The notes under the pieces were generated by a model. That model had not been told where the DNA came from. It did not search any database and was given only the letters and a program-made list of their open reading frames with translations. Below are positions 38,900 through 46,889 of a stretch of 64,000 nucleotides of DNA, piece by piece. This DNA comes from Novipirellula aureliae. Its GTDB lineage: Bacteria > Planctomycetota > Planctomycetia > Pirellulales > Pirellulaceae. The position numbers were made by a program, and so were the translations under genes. Each line of letters opens with the position of its first letter. The first letter of the stretch is position 1. The stretch covers positions 268,659-332,658 of the forward strand of contig NZ_SJPY01000001.1 in NCBI RefSeq assembly GCF_007860185.1, written 5' to 3'.

Positions 38900-40219
38900 G
38901 TGACTTTCCCTGAACTTTTGTCGCACACTCAAGTGGTCTCCATCGTCGGCGACATTTTGAAAATCAAGGCCGACGCAGTAGGCCTCGGCGAGCTGGCGAT
39001 GGTCGAAAATGGCGATTCCATTCCCTCGTTGGCGCAAGTCACGGAGATCGATCGCGACGATGTATCGCTGCAGGTTTTCGCTGGCGGTAAAGGACTCCGT
39101 TCCGACGCTCGCGTGAGATTCCTCGGTCATTCGGCCCAGGTGACCTTTTCGGATGAAATCCTCGGCCGTGTGTTTAACGGTGTTGGTGAGCCAGTCGACG
39201 GTGGCCCGAATTTGAATGGGCATCGAAAGATCAACATTGGCGGTCCCTCGGTGAATCCCGTCATGCGTGTCGTTCCGACCAAGATGATCGAAACCAAAGT
39301 GCCGATGATCGACGTCTTCAATTGTTTGGTCGAAAGCCAAAAAATCCCGATTTTCTCAATCGCGGGTGAACCCTACAACGAGTTGTTGGCCCGAATCGCA
39401 ATCCAAGCAGATGCTGATGTGGTCGTTTTTTGTGGTCTGGGACTAATCTTTGATGAGTTCTATTTCTTTCGAGATACGTTTGAAAACGAAGGCGTCTTTC
39501 CGCGAACGGTTATGTTCGCAAACCGTGCATCGGATCCGATCGTCGAACGGCTACTAGCACCCGACATGGCGTTGAAGACAGCCGAGCGGTTCGCGGTTGA
39601 ACAGAACAAACGGGTGCTGGTGTTGATGACGGACATGACCGCTTACGCCGACGCATTAAAGGAAATCGGCGTGGCGATGGAACGCATCCCTTCGAACCGC
39701 GGTTACATGGGTGATTTGTACAGCCAATTGGCGTCACGCTACGAACGAGCCTGCGACTACAAGGGCGCGGGCTCCGTTACCCTGTTAGCTGTCACGACAA
39801 TGCCCGGTAACGACGTCACTCACCCCGTCCCCGATAACACGGGATACATAACCGAGGGGCAATTCTATCTGCACGACGGAATGATCGACCCGTTTGGTTC
39901 GCTGTCACGATTGAAGCAGCAAGTGATTGGTAAGGTGACTCGCGAAGATCATTCGACGGTGATGAACACGATGATTCGGCTCTATTCGGGTGCCCGCCAA
40001 GCCGAACAAAAACAACAAATGGCATTCGAACTATCAGCCATGGACGAAAAGCTGCTAAAATTTGGTGACCTGTTCAAAGAACGGTTTATGCGGATCGATG
40101 TTGCGGTCGCTCTCAACGATGCACTCGATTTAGGATGGCAAACCATGGCCGAGTGTTTTGAGCCAGAAGAATTGTTGGTCCGCGAAAACTTGTTGAAAAG
40201 ATACTTTCCAAAACAATGA
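38900..40219 (+). CDS. atpB: V/A-type ATPase subunit B
   Basis: 439 residues, normal for the non-catalytic B subunit. FSDEILGRVFNGVGEPVDGG (~residues 85-104), SIAGEPYNELLARIAIQ, RVLVLMTDMTAYADALKEI and VPDNTGYITEGQFYLHDG are conserved B-subunit blocks. There is no intact P-loop, as expected for the regulatory subunit. The start is a GTG at 38900 (MTFPELLSHTQV), with AACGATAGC upstream. It is the first gene of the operon B-D-I-K-E-DUF2764-A and overlaps the D gene by 4 nt (ATGA). Confidence 0.94.
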   Translation: MTFPELLSHTQVVSIVGDILKIKADAVGLGELAMVENGDSIPSLAQVTEIDRDDVSLQVFAGGKGLRSDARVRFLGHSAQVTFSDEILGRVFNGVGEPVDGGPNLNGHRKINIGGPSVNPVMRVVPTKMIETKVPMIDVFNCLVESQKIPIFSIAGEPYNELLARIAIQADADVVVFCGLGLIFDEFYFFRDTFENEGVFPRTVMFANRASDPIVERLLAPDMALKTAERFAVEQNKRVLVLMTDMTAYADALKEIGVAMERIPSNRGYMGDLYSQLASRYERACDYKGAGSVTLLAVTTMPGNDVTHPVPDNTGYITEGQFYLHDGMIDPFGSLSRLKQQVIGKVTREDHSTVMNTMIRLYSGARQAEQKQQMAFELSAMDEKLLKFGDLFKERFMRIDVAVALNDALDLGWQTMAECFEPEELLVRENLLKRYFPKQ

Positions 40220-40806
40220 CACTGGCACTCAACAAAACGACACTCAAACGACAAAACGATCATGTCAAATTGTATCGTCGTTTCCTGCCATCCTTGGAAC
40301 TGAAACGCCAGCAATTACAAACCGCTTGGAGTGAATCGAAAGAAGAACTCGCGGTGATCGAGGCTGAAGTCGAGGCGGTTAGCGCAGAACTGCAACCGCT
40401 TTATCCTCTCGTCGGTGCTTCGACGATCGATGTTGGCGAGATGGCGCACTGGGTTCGTGTCGTCGCGGTCAAGGTGGAAACCGAGAATGTCGTCGGCACG
40501 TCCGTTCCCAAACTGGGAGACCTCCAAATGGAAGTGACCAATTATTCGCGGCTGATCATGCCATTTTGGATCGACTCCATGATTGAAGCGCTCCAGAAAA
40601 TGGTTCGCTTAAAAGTACAGGTCCGAATCGCAAGGCAGCGAACCGAGGTGCTCGGGTTAGCGCTGCGGCGGATCACCCAGCGAGTGAACTTATTTGACAA
40701 GGTATTGATTCCCCGCGCTGAAGAGAACATCCGTCGAATCAATATCTTTTTGTCCGACCAAGAGCGTGCAGCGGTTGTGCGCAGCAAGATTGCAAAGAGT
40801 AGATAG
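40216..40806 (+). CDS. atpD: V/A-type ATPase subunit D
   Basis: 196 residues, mostly two long helices as in the rotor-shaft D subunit: LNKTTLKRQNDHVKLYRRFLPSLELKRQQLQ at the N-terminus and RRITQRVNLFDKVLIPRAEENIRRI near the C-terminus, the most conserved part. It transmits rotation between the A3B3 head and the membrane ring. Its ATG overlaps the B stop. A 20-bp inverted repeat follows directly before the next gene, which makes this the widest gap in the operon. Confidence 0.9.
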   Translation: MTLALNKTTLKRQNDHVKLYRRFLPSLELKRQQLQTAWSESKEELAVIEAEVEAVSAELQPLYPLVGASTIDVGEMAHWVRVVAVKVETENVVGTSVPKLGDLQMEVTNYSRLIMPFWIDSMIEALQKMVRLKVQVRIARQRTEVLGLALRRITQRVNLFDKVLIPRAEENIRRINIFLSDQERAAVVRSKIAKSR

Positions 40807-40807
40807 T

Positions 40808-40867
40808 CGTAGCACAGGCTTCTAGCCTCTGCTCATTAGAATACACAGGCTAGAAGCCGGTGCTACG
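40808..40867. repeat. Inverted repeat inside the ATPase operon
   Basis: Arms CGTAGCACAGGCTTCTAGCC.. (40808-40828) and 40847-40867 pair over 21 bp with one mismatch, with an 18-nt loop. It lies between the D and I genes, where it would form a strong RNA hairpin. It could limit transcription or stabilise the upstream message; it may equally be a dispersed repeat that landed in the gap. Confidence 0.85.
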
Positions 40868-40899
40868 TTAGCCCCCATGACCAACGAGAAGGTCCATCT

Positions 40900-42780
40900 G
40901 TGGCCATTGTTCCCCTCCAAAGCGTGACCCTGATCGGCGAGTTAAAACGCCGCGACGCAATCGTTCTCGAACTGCAACGCTTGGGCTGTGTCCATCTGGT
41001 CGACTTAGCAGCCCCGAACGGCTCAAAGAATACGACATCCGATCGGCATGGTGATCTGAAAGCAGCGATCGCGTACCTCGAGCAAACGCCTGAAAAACGG
41101 CCGGCTCCATCCAATACAGCCACGAACCGTGAATTGAAGCGAATCGCTGCGGAGGCATTGGAGATCCAATCTGAATCGCGGACGTTGGCCGAAGAACAAG
41201 AAGAGGTAGCCGAAAAAGTTGACCAAACCCTACCTTGGGGAAACTTTCATCAACCGACAGCCGACGAACTTGCTGGACGACACCTTTACTTCTATCGCCT
41301 GACACACCAACAGGTTGCAAGAATCAAACGCCGCGACGGGGATCGTATTTTTGCGCAGGGCAATCGCATCCACTCGGATCGACGCAACGAATACTGGTTA
41401 TTTATCGCTGAAGCCCCAATCGCCGACATGCCGGTGGAACCGGAGGAACTGGATCCCCGTCCGCTCGAAGAATTGCAAGCTCGTTTGCTGGAAATCAGCG
41501 AACAACGTGAACAGCTACAACTCCGACGCATCGCCTTAACCCGTTGGCTCGATCAACTGAGGTCCAAGTACGTGGCGATTCAAGATGAAAACGAGCGAAT
41601 TGTCGCAAGGGGTCGATCGCTTGTCGAAGGTCCCATTTTCGCCCTGCAGGGCTGGGCGCCAAAACGTCGGATCGGCGAACTCGAAACCTTTGCACGGAGA
41701 AATACGTTGGCCTTCGAGTCGCACGCGCCGTGTAGCAGCGATGATCCGCCGACATTGTTATCTAACCCCGCACCGATTGCCGGTGCGGAAGGTGCCGTCA
41801 CGTTCTTTATGACTCCTGGCTACCGAACTTGGGATCCGACGTGGGTCATGTTCTTTTCGTTTTCCGCCTTCTTTGCCATGATCTTGGCGGATGCCGGTTA
41901 TGGATTGGTGCTCGGAGCGATATTGGCAGTGGCTGCGAAGAAGCTTGGACGTAGCGAATCGGGACGCCGATTTCGCCAACTGGCGACGTTCATGGTCTTC
42001 GTTTCGATGGGCTATGGCATTTTGATTGGCAGCTACTTCGGATTCTCGCCACCATCGGGAACCTTGCTCGATCGAGTCGTGATAAAAAGCGGCGGTGTTT
42101 CGATCATGCAAGATCGTGAAGCGATGATGTTTATCGCTGCGACCATCGGTGTCTTTCACTTGATCCTGGCCAACGTGATCGTCACCTGGCGTTGGTTTGG
42201 GAGCAGCCATGCACTTTCATCCGCAGGTTGGGTTGTGGCACTACTCGGCGGTTGGGTCATCGCCGTCGCCATGTTACCCAAACCCGACATGATGTCCCCA
42301 ATCGCCAATTGGTTCGGTGGCGAAGCGGTTGCCTGGAAAACCGGTTTGACGAATGGGGGGGCATGGATGTTGGGGATTGGACTCGGCATGGTGTTCTTGT
42401 TCTCTAGCACTCGGCCGCTGCTATCGAAGAGTCCCCGTGATTGGTTGATGCGAATCGCGGACGGTTTCATGGGATTGACGAATGTCACGAAAGCATTTGG
42501 CGATGCGCTAAGTTACCTGCGACTGTTTGCACTCGGGCTGGCCAGTGCTCAGCTGGCCATCGTTTTTAATGGACTCGCCGAAGATGCTTCGCAGATGCAA
42601 GGCGTCGGTGTTCTGCTGGGATTGCTGATTTTCTTGATCGGGCATACCTTGAATTTGGTGCTGGCGGTCGTCGGTGGTGTCGTTCACGGACTACGTTTGA
42701 ATTGTATTGAGTTTTTTGGTTGGTCGCTTACTGACGAGGGACAACCGTTTGAAGCCTTTGAAATGAAAGCAGATAAGTAA
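40900..42780 (+). CDS. atpI: V/A-type ATPase subunit I (a-subunit homologue)
   Basis: 626 residues. The N-terminal ~300 form the soluble arm (VPLQSVTLIGELKRRDAIVL; FALQGWAPKRRIGELETFA). About seven or eight membrane helices follow from residue ~310. Conserved stretches are FSAFFAMILADAGYGLVLG (~328), LSYLRLFALGLASAQLAIVF (~540, containing the essential Arg) and the C-terminal HTLNLVLAVVGGVVHGLRLNCIEFF. It provides the ion half-channels against the K ring. The start is a GTG at 40900 after AACGAGAAGG; an ATG at 40877 is in another frame. The stop overlaps the K start (TAATG). Confidence 0.92.
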   Translation: MAIVPLQSVTLIGELKRRDAIVLELQRLGCVHLVDLAAPNGSKNTTSDRHGDLKAAIAYLEQTPEKRPAPSNTATNRELKRIAAEALEIQSESRTLAEEQEEVAEKVDQTLPWGNFHQPTADELAGRHLYFYRLTHQQVARIKRRDGDRIFAQGNRIHSDRRNEYWLFIAEAPIADMPVEPEELDPRPLEELQARLLEISEQREQLQLRRIALTRWLDQLRSKYVAIQDENERIVARGRSLVEGPIFALQGWAPKRRIGELETFARRNTLAFESHAPCSSDDPPTLLSNPAPIAGAEGAVTFFMTPGYRTWDPTWVMFFSFSAFFAMILADAGYGLVLGAILAVAAKKLGRSESGRRFRQLATFMVFVSMGYGILIGSYFGFSPPSGTLLDRVVIKSGGVSIMQDREAMMFIAATIGVFHLILANVIVTWRWFGSSHALSSAGWVVALLGGWVIAVAMLPKPDMMSPIANWFGGEAVAWKTGLTNGGAWMLGIGLGMVFLFSSTRPLLSKSPRDWLMRIADGFMGLTNVTKAFGDALSYLRLFALGLASAQLAIVFNGLAEDASQMQGVGVLLGLLIFLIGHTLNLVLAVVGGVVHGLRLNCIEFFGWSLTDEGQPFEAFEMKADK

Positions 42781-43244
42781 TGGACGAACCCTTTTGGAAC
42801 ATGATGGGCATGATCGGGATCTACGCACCGTTAGCACTCGGAGCGATCGGAAGCATCCTGGGCTGTAGCGCGGGCGGACAAGCGGCTTGTGGTGCAATGC
42901 TAGATGTTGAGAGCGGCTACGGTCGGTTGGTGGGTTTATCGGCTCTGCCATCTTCACAAACCATCTATGGCATCGTTGTCATGTTGTCGCTCAACCGCAC
43001 TGTCGATCTCCAATCCGCTCCGGGGCTGTTCGCGATCGGTGTCTCATGCGGTATCGCGTTGCTGTTTAGCGGCGTCTATCAGGGCCGATGCTGTGCTTCA
43101 GCCATCCACGCCTCAAAAAGCAAACCAGAGGTATTTGGATTGTCCGCCGCGCCGGCTGCCATTGTCGAAGGTTTTGCTGTCTTTGCATTTATCTTCGCAT
43201 TGATTTTGGCTGGTAGTTTACCCGTAGCCACAGGAGGCGTATAA
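42780..43244 (+). CDS. atpK: V/A-type ATPase proteolipid subunit K
   Basis: 154 residues forming two helical hairpins, the double-size proteolipid of V-type rings. Ion-site residues can be lined up with Enterococcus hirae NtpK: LPSSQTIYG has Gln60 (cf. Gln65; Ser59 replaces Thr64), SGVYQGRCCASAI has Gln101 (cf. Gln110), and PAAIVEGFAVFAF has Glu130 (cf. Glu139). This nearly full ligand set fits a Na+-binding ring, though proton coupling cannot be excluded. Its ATG shares a base with the I stop codon. The E gene follows after 3 bp. Confidence 0.9.
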   Translation: MDEPFWNMMGMIGIYAPLALGAIGSILGCSAGGQAACGAMLDVESGYGRLVGLSALPSSQTIYGIVVMLSLNRTVDLQSAPGLFAIGVSCGIALLFSGVYQGRCCASAIHASKSKPEVFGLSAAPAAIVEGFAVFAFIFALILAGSLPVATGGV

Positions 43245-43247
43245 GCC

Positions 43248-43943
43248 ATGGCGTCTACCCTAACATCCGATGCAGCCAATCAATCGAAATCGGGCAATCC
43301 CGTTGGCGTACAAGAGCTGATTGATCGGCTGAAATCCGAAGGCGTCGCTGAAGGCAAACAGCAAGCAGAAGCCTTGCTGGCCGACGCCAAAAAACAAGCC
43401 GAGGCGGTGATCGAAAAAGCGGATGCCGAGGCTCAGAAAATCCTTCGAGAGGCTCAGCATGAAGCGGACCAAATCAAGAACAATGGCAAATTGGCTCTCG
43501 CACTCGCTAGTCGTGATGCCAACTTGCATTTCAAGGAACAACTCGAACATGAATTCCGTGGTTGGATCGCTAACCTCGTTCACAAACAACTCGATAAGCC
43601 CGATTTCCTGGCTGATTTGATCCGCGAGATAGCCAATCGGACAATCGCCTCGGTAAACGGGGAAGAAAGCGAAACAGACAAAAAGTTACTCGTTTTGGTG
43701 AGTGACGAACCGTCGGCTGCACTCGATACGTTTGTCCAAAACCAAGCCGAGCAATTGCTGCGTGAAGGGGTCGAGTTGCGGGCGAGTCGTGCAGTGAGTG
43801 ACGGTTTCCGAGTTCGGCTCGCCGAGAAGAATATTGAGATCGACTTTACCGATGAAGCCGTGACCGCTGCCCTCATGCGATTTTTGGCTCCAAAGTTTCG
43901 AAAGATTGTCGAGCTGTCTTCCAAAGAATCAACCAATGGGTAG
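43248..43943 (+). CDS. atpE: V/A-type ATPase subunit E (peripheral stalk)
   Basis: 231 residues. The N-terminal ~90 form a charged, alanine-rich helix (GVAEGKQQAEALLADAKKQA, AEAQKILREAQHEADQIK) as in the E stalk. A globular C-terminal part contains LLVLVSDEPSAAL and IEIDFTDEAVTAALMRFLAPKFRKIV. It should link the A3B3 head to subunit I. The assignment rests on position and helical pattern, since the family is weakly conserved. No separate subunit G gene is present in the operon. Confidence 0.8.
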   Translation: MASTLTSDAANQSKSGNPVGVQELIDRLKSEGVAEGKQQAEALLADAKKQAEAVIEKADAEAQKILREAQHEADQIKNNGKLALALASRDANLHFKEQLEHEFRGWIANLVHKQLDKPDFLADLIREIANRTIASVNGEESETDKKLLVLVSDEPSAALDTFVQNQAEQLLREGVELRASRAVSDGFRVRLAEKNIEIDFTDEAVTAALMRFLAPKFRKIVELSSKESTNG

Positions 43944-43949
43944 CCCGGC

Positions 43950-44606
43950 ATGAAGTCTTACTACATGTTCGTGGCCTCCTTGCCACCGCTGCCGAGCGAA
44001 TTTGATGCCGGGCCGATTCCTATCACGGCATCGACGCTGGGGGATCGCTTGTCGCTTTTGGATGACCAAGATCGACATGTGCTTGACCAACTTGCTGACT
44101 TTTTCCGTTGGGACCGGCAACCAGTCGACCGCAGTGATGCCGAGGTGATCGAAAAACATCAACAGTTGCGGAAGGAGGTTCACAATCCCCTCGTCCGAAA
44201 GTTGATCCACCATCGATTTCAAATGCGAACCTTGGTCGCAGCCGTCCGTTGCCAAAGAGATGGATTGCCAATGCCAATGCTACCCGACATGTCCGTTTCC
44301 AAATCGATCCGACGTTATTGGAACCAACCCTATTTCCAATTGATTACGCGAGTGCCTTGGTTAGAAAAGTTTTGCCGTGCTCTCGATGACGCTCAGCCGC
44401 AACTGGCTCAGCGGCACCTATTTGATGAACTATGGCGGCTTTGGAGTCGCTTGAACCAGAGATATCATTTTTCATTTGAATCGATCGTTCTTTATCTCGC
44501 ACGCTGGGAAATCCTCCATCGCTGGTCGAGTCAAAACGCCGATCGGGGCCGCGAACGGTTCGATCATCTTGTCGATGAGATCTTACAAGAAACAAACAAC
44601 AACTAA
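43950..44606 (+). CDS. DUF2764 protein, probable V-ATPase subunit C equivalent
   Basis: 218 residues, all helical. The start KSYYMFVASLPPLPSEF is typical of DUF2764, which is found inside V-type ATPase operons of Chlamydiae, Bacteroidetes and similar bacteria at the place where archaeal-type operons carry subunit C. WDRQPVDRSDAEVIEKHQQLRK and FDELWRLWSRLNQRYHFSFESIVLYLARWEI are other notable stretches. It begins 6 bp after the E stop and ends 9 bp before subunit A. The C-like role is an inference from position. Confidence 0.8.
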   Translation: MKSYYMFVASLPPLPSEFDAGPIPITASTLGDRLSLLDDQDRHVLDQLADFFRWDRQPVDRSDAEVIEKHQQLRKEVHNPLVRKLIHHRFQMRTLVAAVRCQRDGLPMPMLPDMSVSKSIRRYWNQPYFQLITRVPWLEKFCRALDDAQPQLAQRHLFDELWRLWSRLNQRYHFSFESIVLYLARWEILHRWSSQNADRGRERFDHLVDEILQETNNN

Positions 44607-44615
44607 GAAGACGCG

Positions 44616-46403
44616 ATGACTATCACAAAGACGACGTCCGCCACTGCAAAAGTCTTGGGCGTTAACGGCAACATCGTTCGCTTGCAAATGAGCGATGGGC
44701 AAATCATGAAGAATGAAGTTGCTTTTGTCTGTGTCGGTGACGAACGCTTGAAGGCGGAAGTGTTGCGGATCAATGGTAACGAAGCCGATTTGCAGGTCTT
44801 CGAAGATACCGATGGGATTCGTTTTGGTGATTTCGTCGAGCTTTCCGGCGAGTTACTTTCCGTTTCGCTCGGCCCAGGGCTGCTAGGCACCATCTATGAT
44901 GGACTGCAAAACCCACTGAGTGAATTGGCTGAACTCGATGGCTTCTTTCTGAAACGAGGCCGCGATGTGGCAGCGCTCGACCCTGACCGCTTGTGGGACT
45001 TCACCCCCATTTGCAAAGTGGGGGATGTGGTTGTTGCCGGCCAAGTTCTTGGCACGGTGCCGGAAAATCATATTCGTCACAAAATCATGGTTCCCTTTGA
45101 TGCAACTTCGGAAATGACGGTAAAGTCGATCGCCGAAGGCAGATTAAAAACCAATTCCACCATTGCAACCCTTGTCGAACCAAGCGGACGATCTCGCGAT
45201 GTGCCCCTCGTGCAGCCATGGCCGGTACGGACACCGATCCCGGCATCCATGCAACAACAACGCATCGTTGATCGTGAATTCCCGACTCAGCCCCTAATCA
45301 CGACGACGAGAATTGTCGACACCTTTTTCCCGATTGCCCGTGGTGGAACCGCTTGTATTCCTGGACCCTTTGGTGCTGGCAAAACGGTGCTGCAAGGCTT
45401 GATTGCACGCTACTGCACCGTGGACGTGGTCGTCGTTGTCGCTTGTGGCGAACGGGCAGGCGAAGTGGTCGAAACGATTCATGAGTTTGCGGAGATGGAC
45501 GACCCGCGAACAGGTGGCAAGCTGATGGATCGAACGATCATCATTTGTAACACTTCATCCATGCCCGTTGCCGCACGCGAAGCGTCGATCTATACCGGGA
45601 TCACACTCGGTGAATACTATCGGCAAATGGGCTTGAATGTTTTACTACTAGCCGACTCCACTTCACGCTGGGCCCAAGCGATGCGAGAAACCAGTGGACG
45701 GCTTGAGGAAATCCCAGGGGAAGAAGCCTTTCCCGCCTACTTGGATAGTGCGATCAAGACGTTGTATGAACGAGCAGGCGTGCTGCGGTTGGCCGACGGC
45801 GAAACGGGTTCGCTCACGTTGATCGGCTCGGTCTCGCCTGCAGGAGGCAATTTTGAAGAACCCGTTACTCAATCGACTTTGGGTACCGTCAAATGCTTTT
45901 TGGGATTGTCGTATGACCGAGCCTATAAACGGTTTTATCCCGCGATTGACCCGCTAATCTCATGGTCACGCTATCGTGAGCAGCTTGAAACGTTTTTTGA
46001 AACCGAAGTCGATCCTCAGTGGAACGAAGGCGTATCGGCAATGCATCAATTGTTGCGTGACGGTGAGAGCATTGACCAAATGATGCAGGTGACGGGCGAA
46101 GAAGGAATCTCAATCGAAGACTATGTTATCTATCAAAAGTCATTGTTCTTGGACATGGTCTACCTGCAACAAGACGCTTATGACCCCGTCGATGTTTCGG
46201 TCCCGCTCGAGCGACAAAAAGAAACATTCCTTCTCTGCCAAAATCTGATCCATCGAAGTTATACGTTTGAAGAGAAAGAGCAGGCTCGAACCTTCTTCAC
46301 CAAATTGACCGGATTGTTCAAGAACTTGAATACCGCGCCAACCGACTCAGCCGACTACAAGCGATTCCGCAAAGAGATTATCGACCTAGCGACAACGTCG
46401 TAG
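44616..46403 (+). CDS. atpA: V/A-type ATPase catalytic subunit A
   Basis: 595 residues. The P-loop GPFGAGKTVLQGLIARY (~residues 249-265) is intact. The non-homologous insert (~110-200; LGTVPENHIRHKIMVP) is typical of V/A-type A subunits, as is the VVVACGERAGEVVETIHEF and LADSTSRWAQAMRETSGRLEEIPGEE region. It carries the ATP-hydrolysing or -synthesising sites. Placement at the end of the operon is unusual; in related bacterial operons it precedes B. A short GC-rich inverted repeat follows the stop. Confidence 0.95.
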   Translation: MTITKTTSATAKVLGVNGNIVRLQMSDGQIMKNEVAFVCVGDERLKAEVLRINGNEADLQVFEDTDGIRFGDFVELSGELLSVSLGPGLLGTIYDGLQNPLSELAELDGFFLKRGRDVAALDPDRLWDFTPICKVGDVVVAGQVLGTVPENHIRHKIMVPFDATSEMTVKSIAEGRLKTNSTIATLVEPSGRSRDVPLVQPWPVRTPIPASMQQQRIVDREFPTQPLITTTRIVDTFFPIARGGTACIPGPFGAGKTVLQGLIARYCTVDVVVVVACGERAGEVVETIHEFAEMDDPRTGGKLMDRTIIICNTSSMPVAAREASIYTGITLGEYYRQMGLNVLLLADSTSRWAQAMRETSGRLEEIPGEEAFPAYLDSAIKTLYERAGVLRLADGETGSLTLIGSVSPAGGNFEEPVTQSTLGTVKCFLGLSYDRAYKRFYPAIDPLISWSRYREQLETFFETEVDPQWNEGVSAMHQLLRDGESIDQMMQVTGEEGISIEDYVIYQKSLFLDMVYLQQDAYDPVDVSVPLERQKETFLLCQNLIHRSYTFEEKEQARTFFTKLTGLFKNLNTAPTDSADYKRFRKEIIDLATTS

Positions 46404-46407
46404 CAAG

Positions 46408-46451
46408 GTAGGCTGGGTACAAGTCGCGGTAGCGATGCAGACCCAGCCTAC
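46408..46451. repeat. Inverted repeat after atpA
   Basis: GTAGGCTGGGT (46408-46418) and ACCCAGCCTAC (46441-46451) pair perfectly over 11 bp across a 22-nt loop, 4 bp downstream of the ATPase operon stop. It could serve as a transcript-end hairpin; there is no T-run. Confidence 0.75.
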
Positions 46452-46546
46452 GCCCACTTCAACGCTGGAGAGTCTAAACTGGCTCGGCTTCAACGGGATT
46501 TGTAGTACAATGCGTTGGACGTTTACTTTTATGAGGCAGTTCTGGT

Positions 46547-46780
46547 ATGAGCACAACAACGTTCACGGATCAAATCGAGTGCCCTGAATCGGATGGGCGA
46601 CCTACGGGTGAAACGGATACGCATCGACGCTAGATGATTCGGATTTTTGATCTGTTAGAATATCGCTATCGCAAACAGAGCAGCAACAAGCCGAACAAGA
46701 ACGGGCAGCACGACCGGCAGCCGAGGCACGTGCAGCGCAGTTGCAAGAAGAACTCGATCGCCCGCGTCGTGGCAAAATAA
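46547..46780 (+). pseudogene. Uma2-family endonuclease remnant
   Basis: The start MSTTTFTDQIECPESDG, then GETDTHR, looks like the N-terminus of planctomycete Uma2 nucleases. An in-frame TAG (46632-46634) falls where such proteins have a Trp, just before MIRIFDLLEYRYR. The central catalytic part is then missing. A second frame resumes with the usual charged tail EQQQAEQERAARPAAEARAA then QLQEELDRPRRGK. So one stop, one large internal deletion and one frame change are needed to explain it. A promoter-like stretch and GGCAGTTCTGGT precede the ATG. The family call comes from memory of these termini. Confidence 0.6.
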
Positions 46781-46804
46781 ACGAGTGTTTCAGCGACATT
46801 ACAA

Positions 46805-46872
46805 CGTGGGGTAGGCATCCTGCTTGCGAATTCGTACTTGTCGCAAATCGCAGGCTGGAAGCCTACGCCACG
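46805..46872. repeat. Inverted repeat downstream of the Uma2 remnant
   Basis: CGTGGGGTAGGC (46805-46816) and GCCTACGCCACG (46861-46872) pair at 11 of 12 positions. Inner complementary tracts lie around TTGCGA/TCGCA. It resembles the GTAGGC-bounded repeat at 46408-46451, suggesting one dispersed family. Confidence 0.65.
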
Positions 46873-46889
46873 AATAGCACGAACCCTCA

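Noticed and set aside
39510..39737. Minus-strand frames inside the ATPase operon
   Set aside because: They are antisense shadows of the conserved B subunit.
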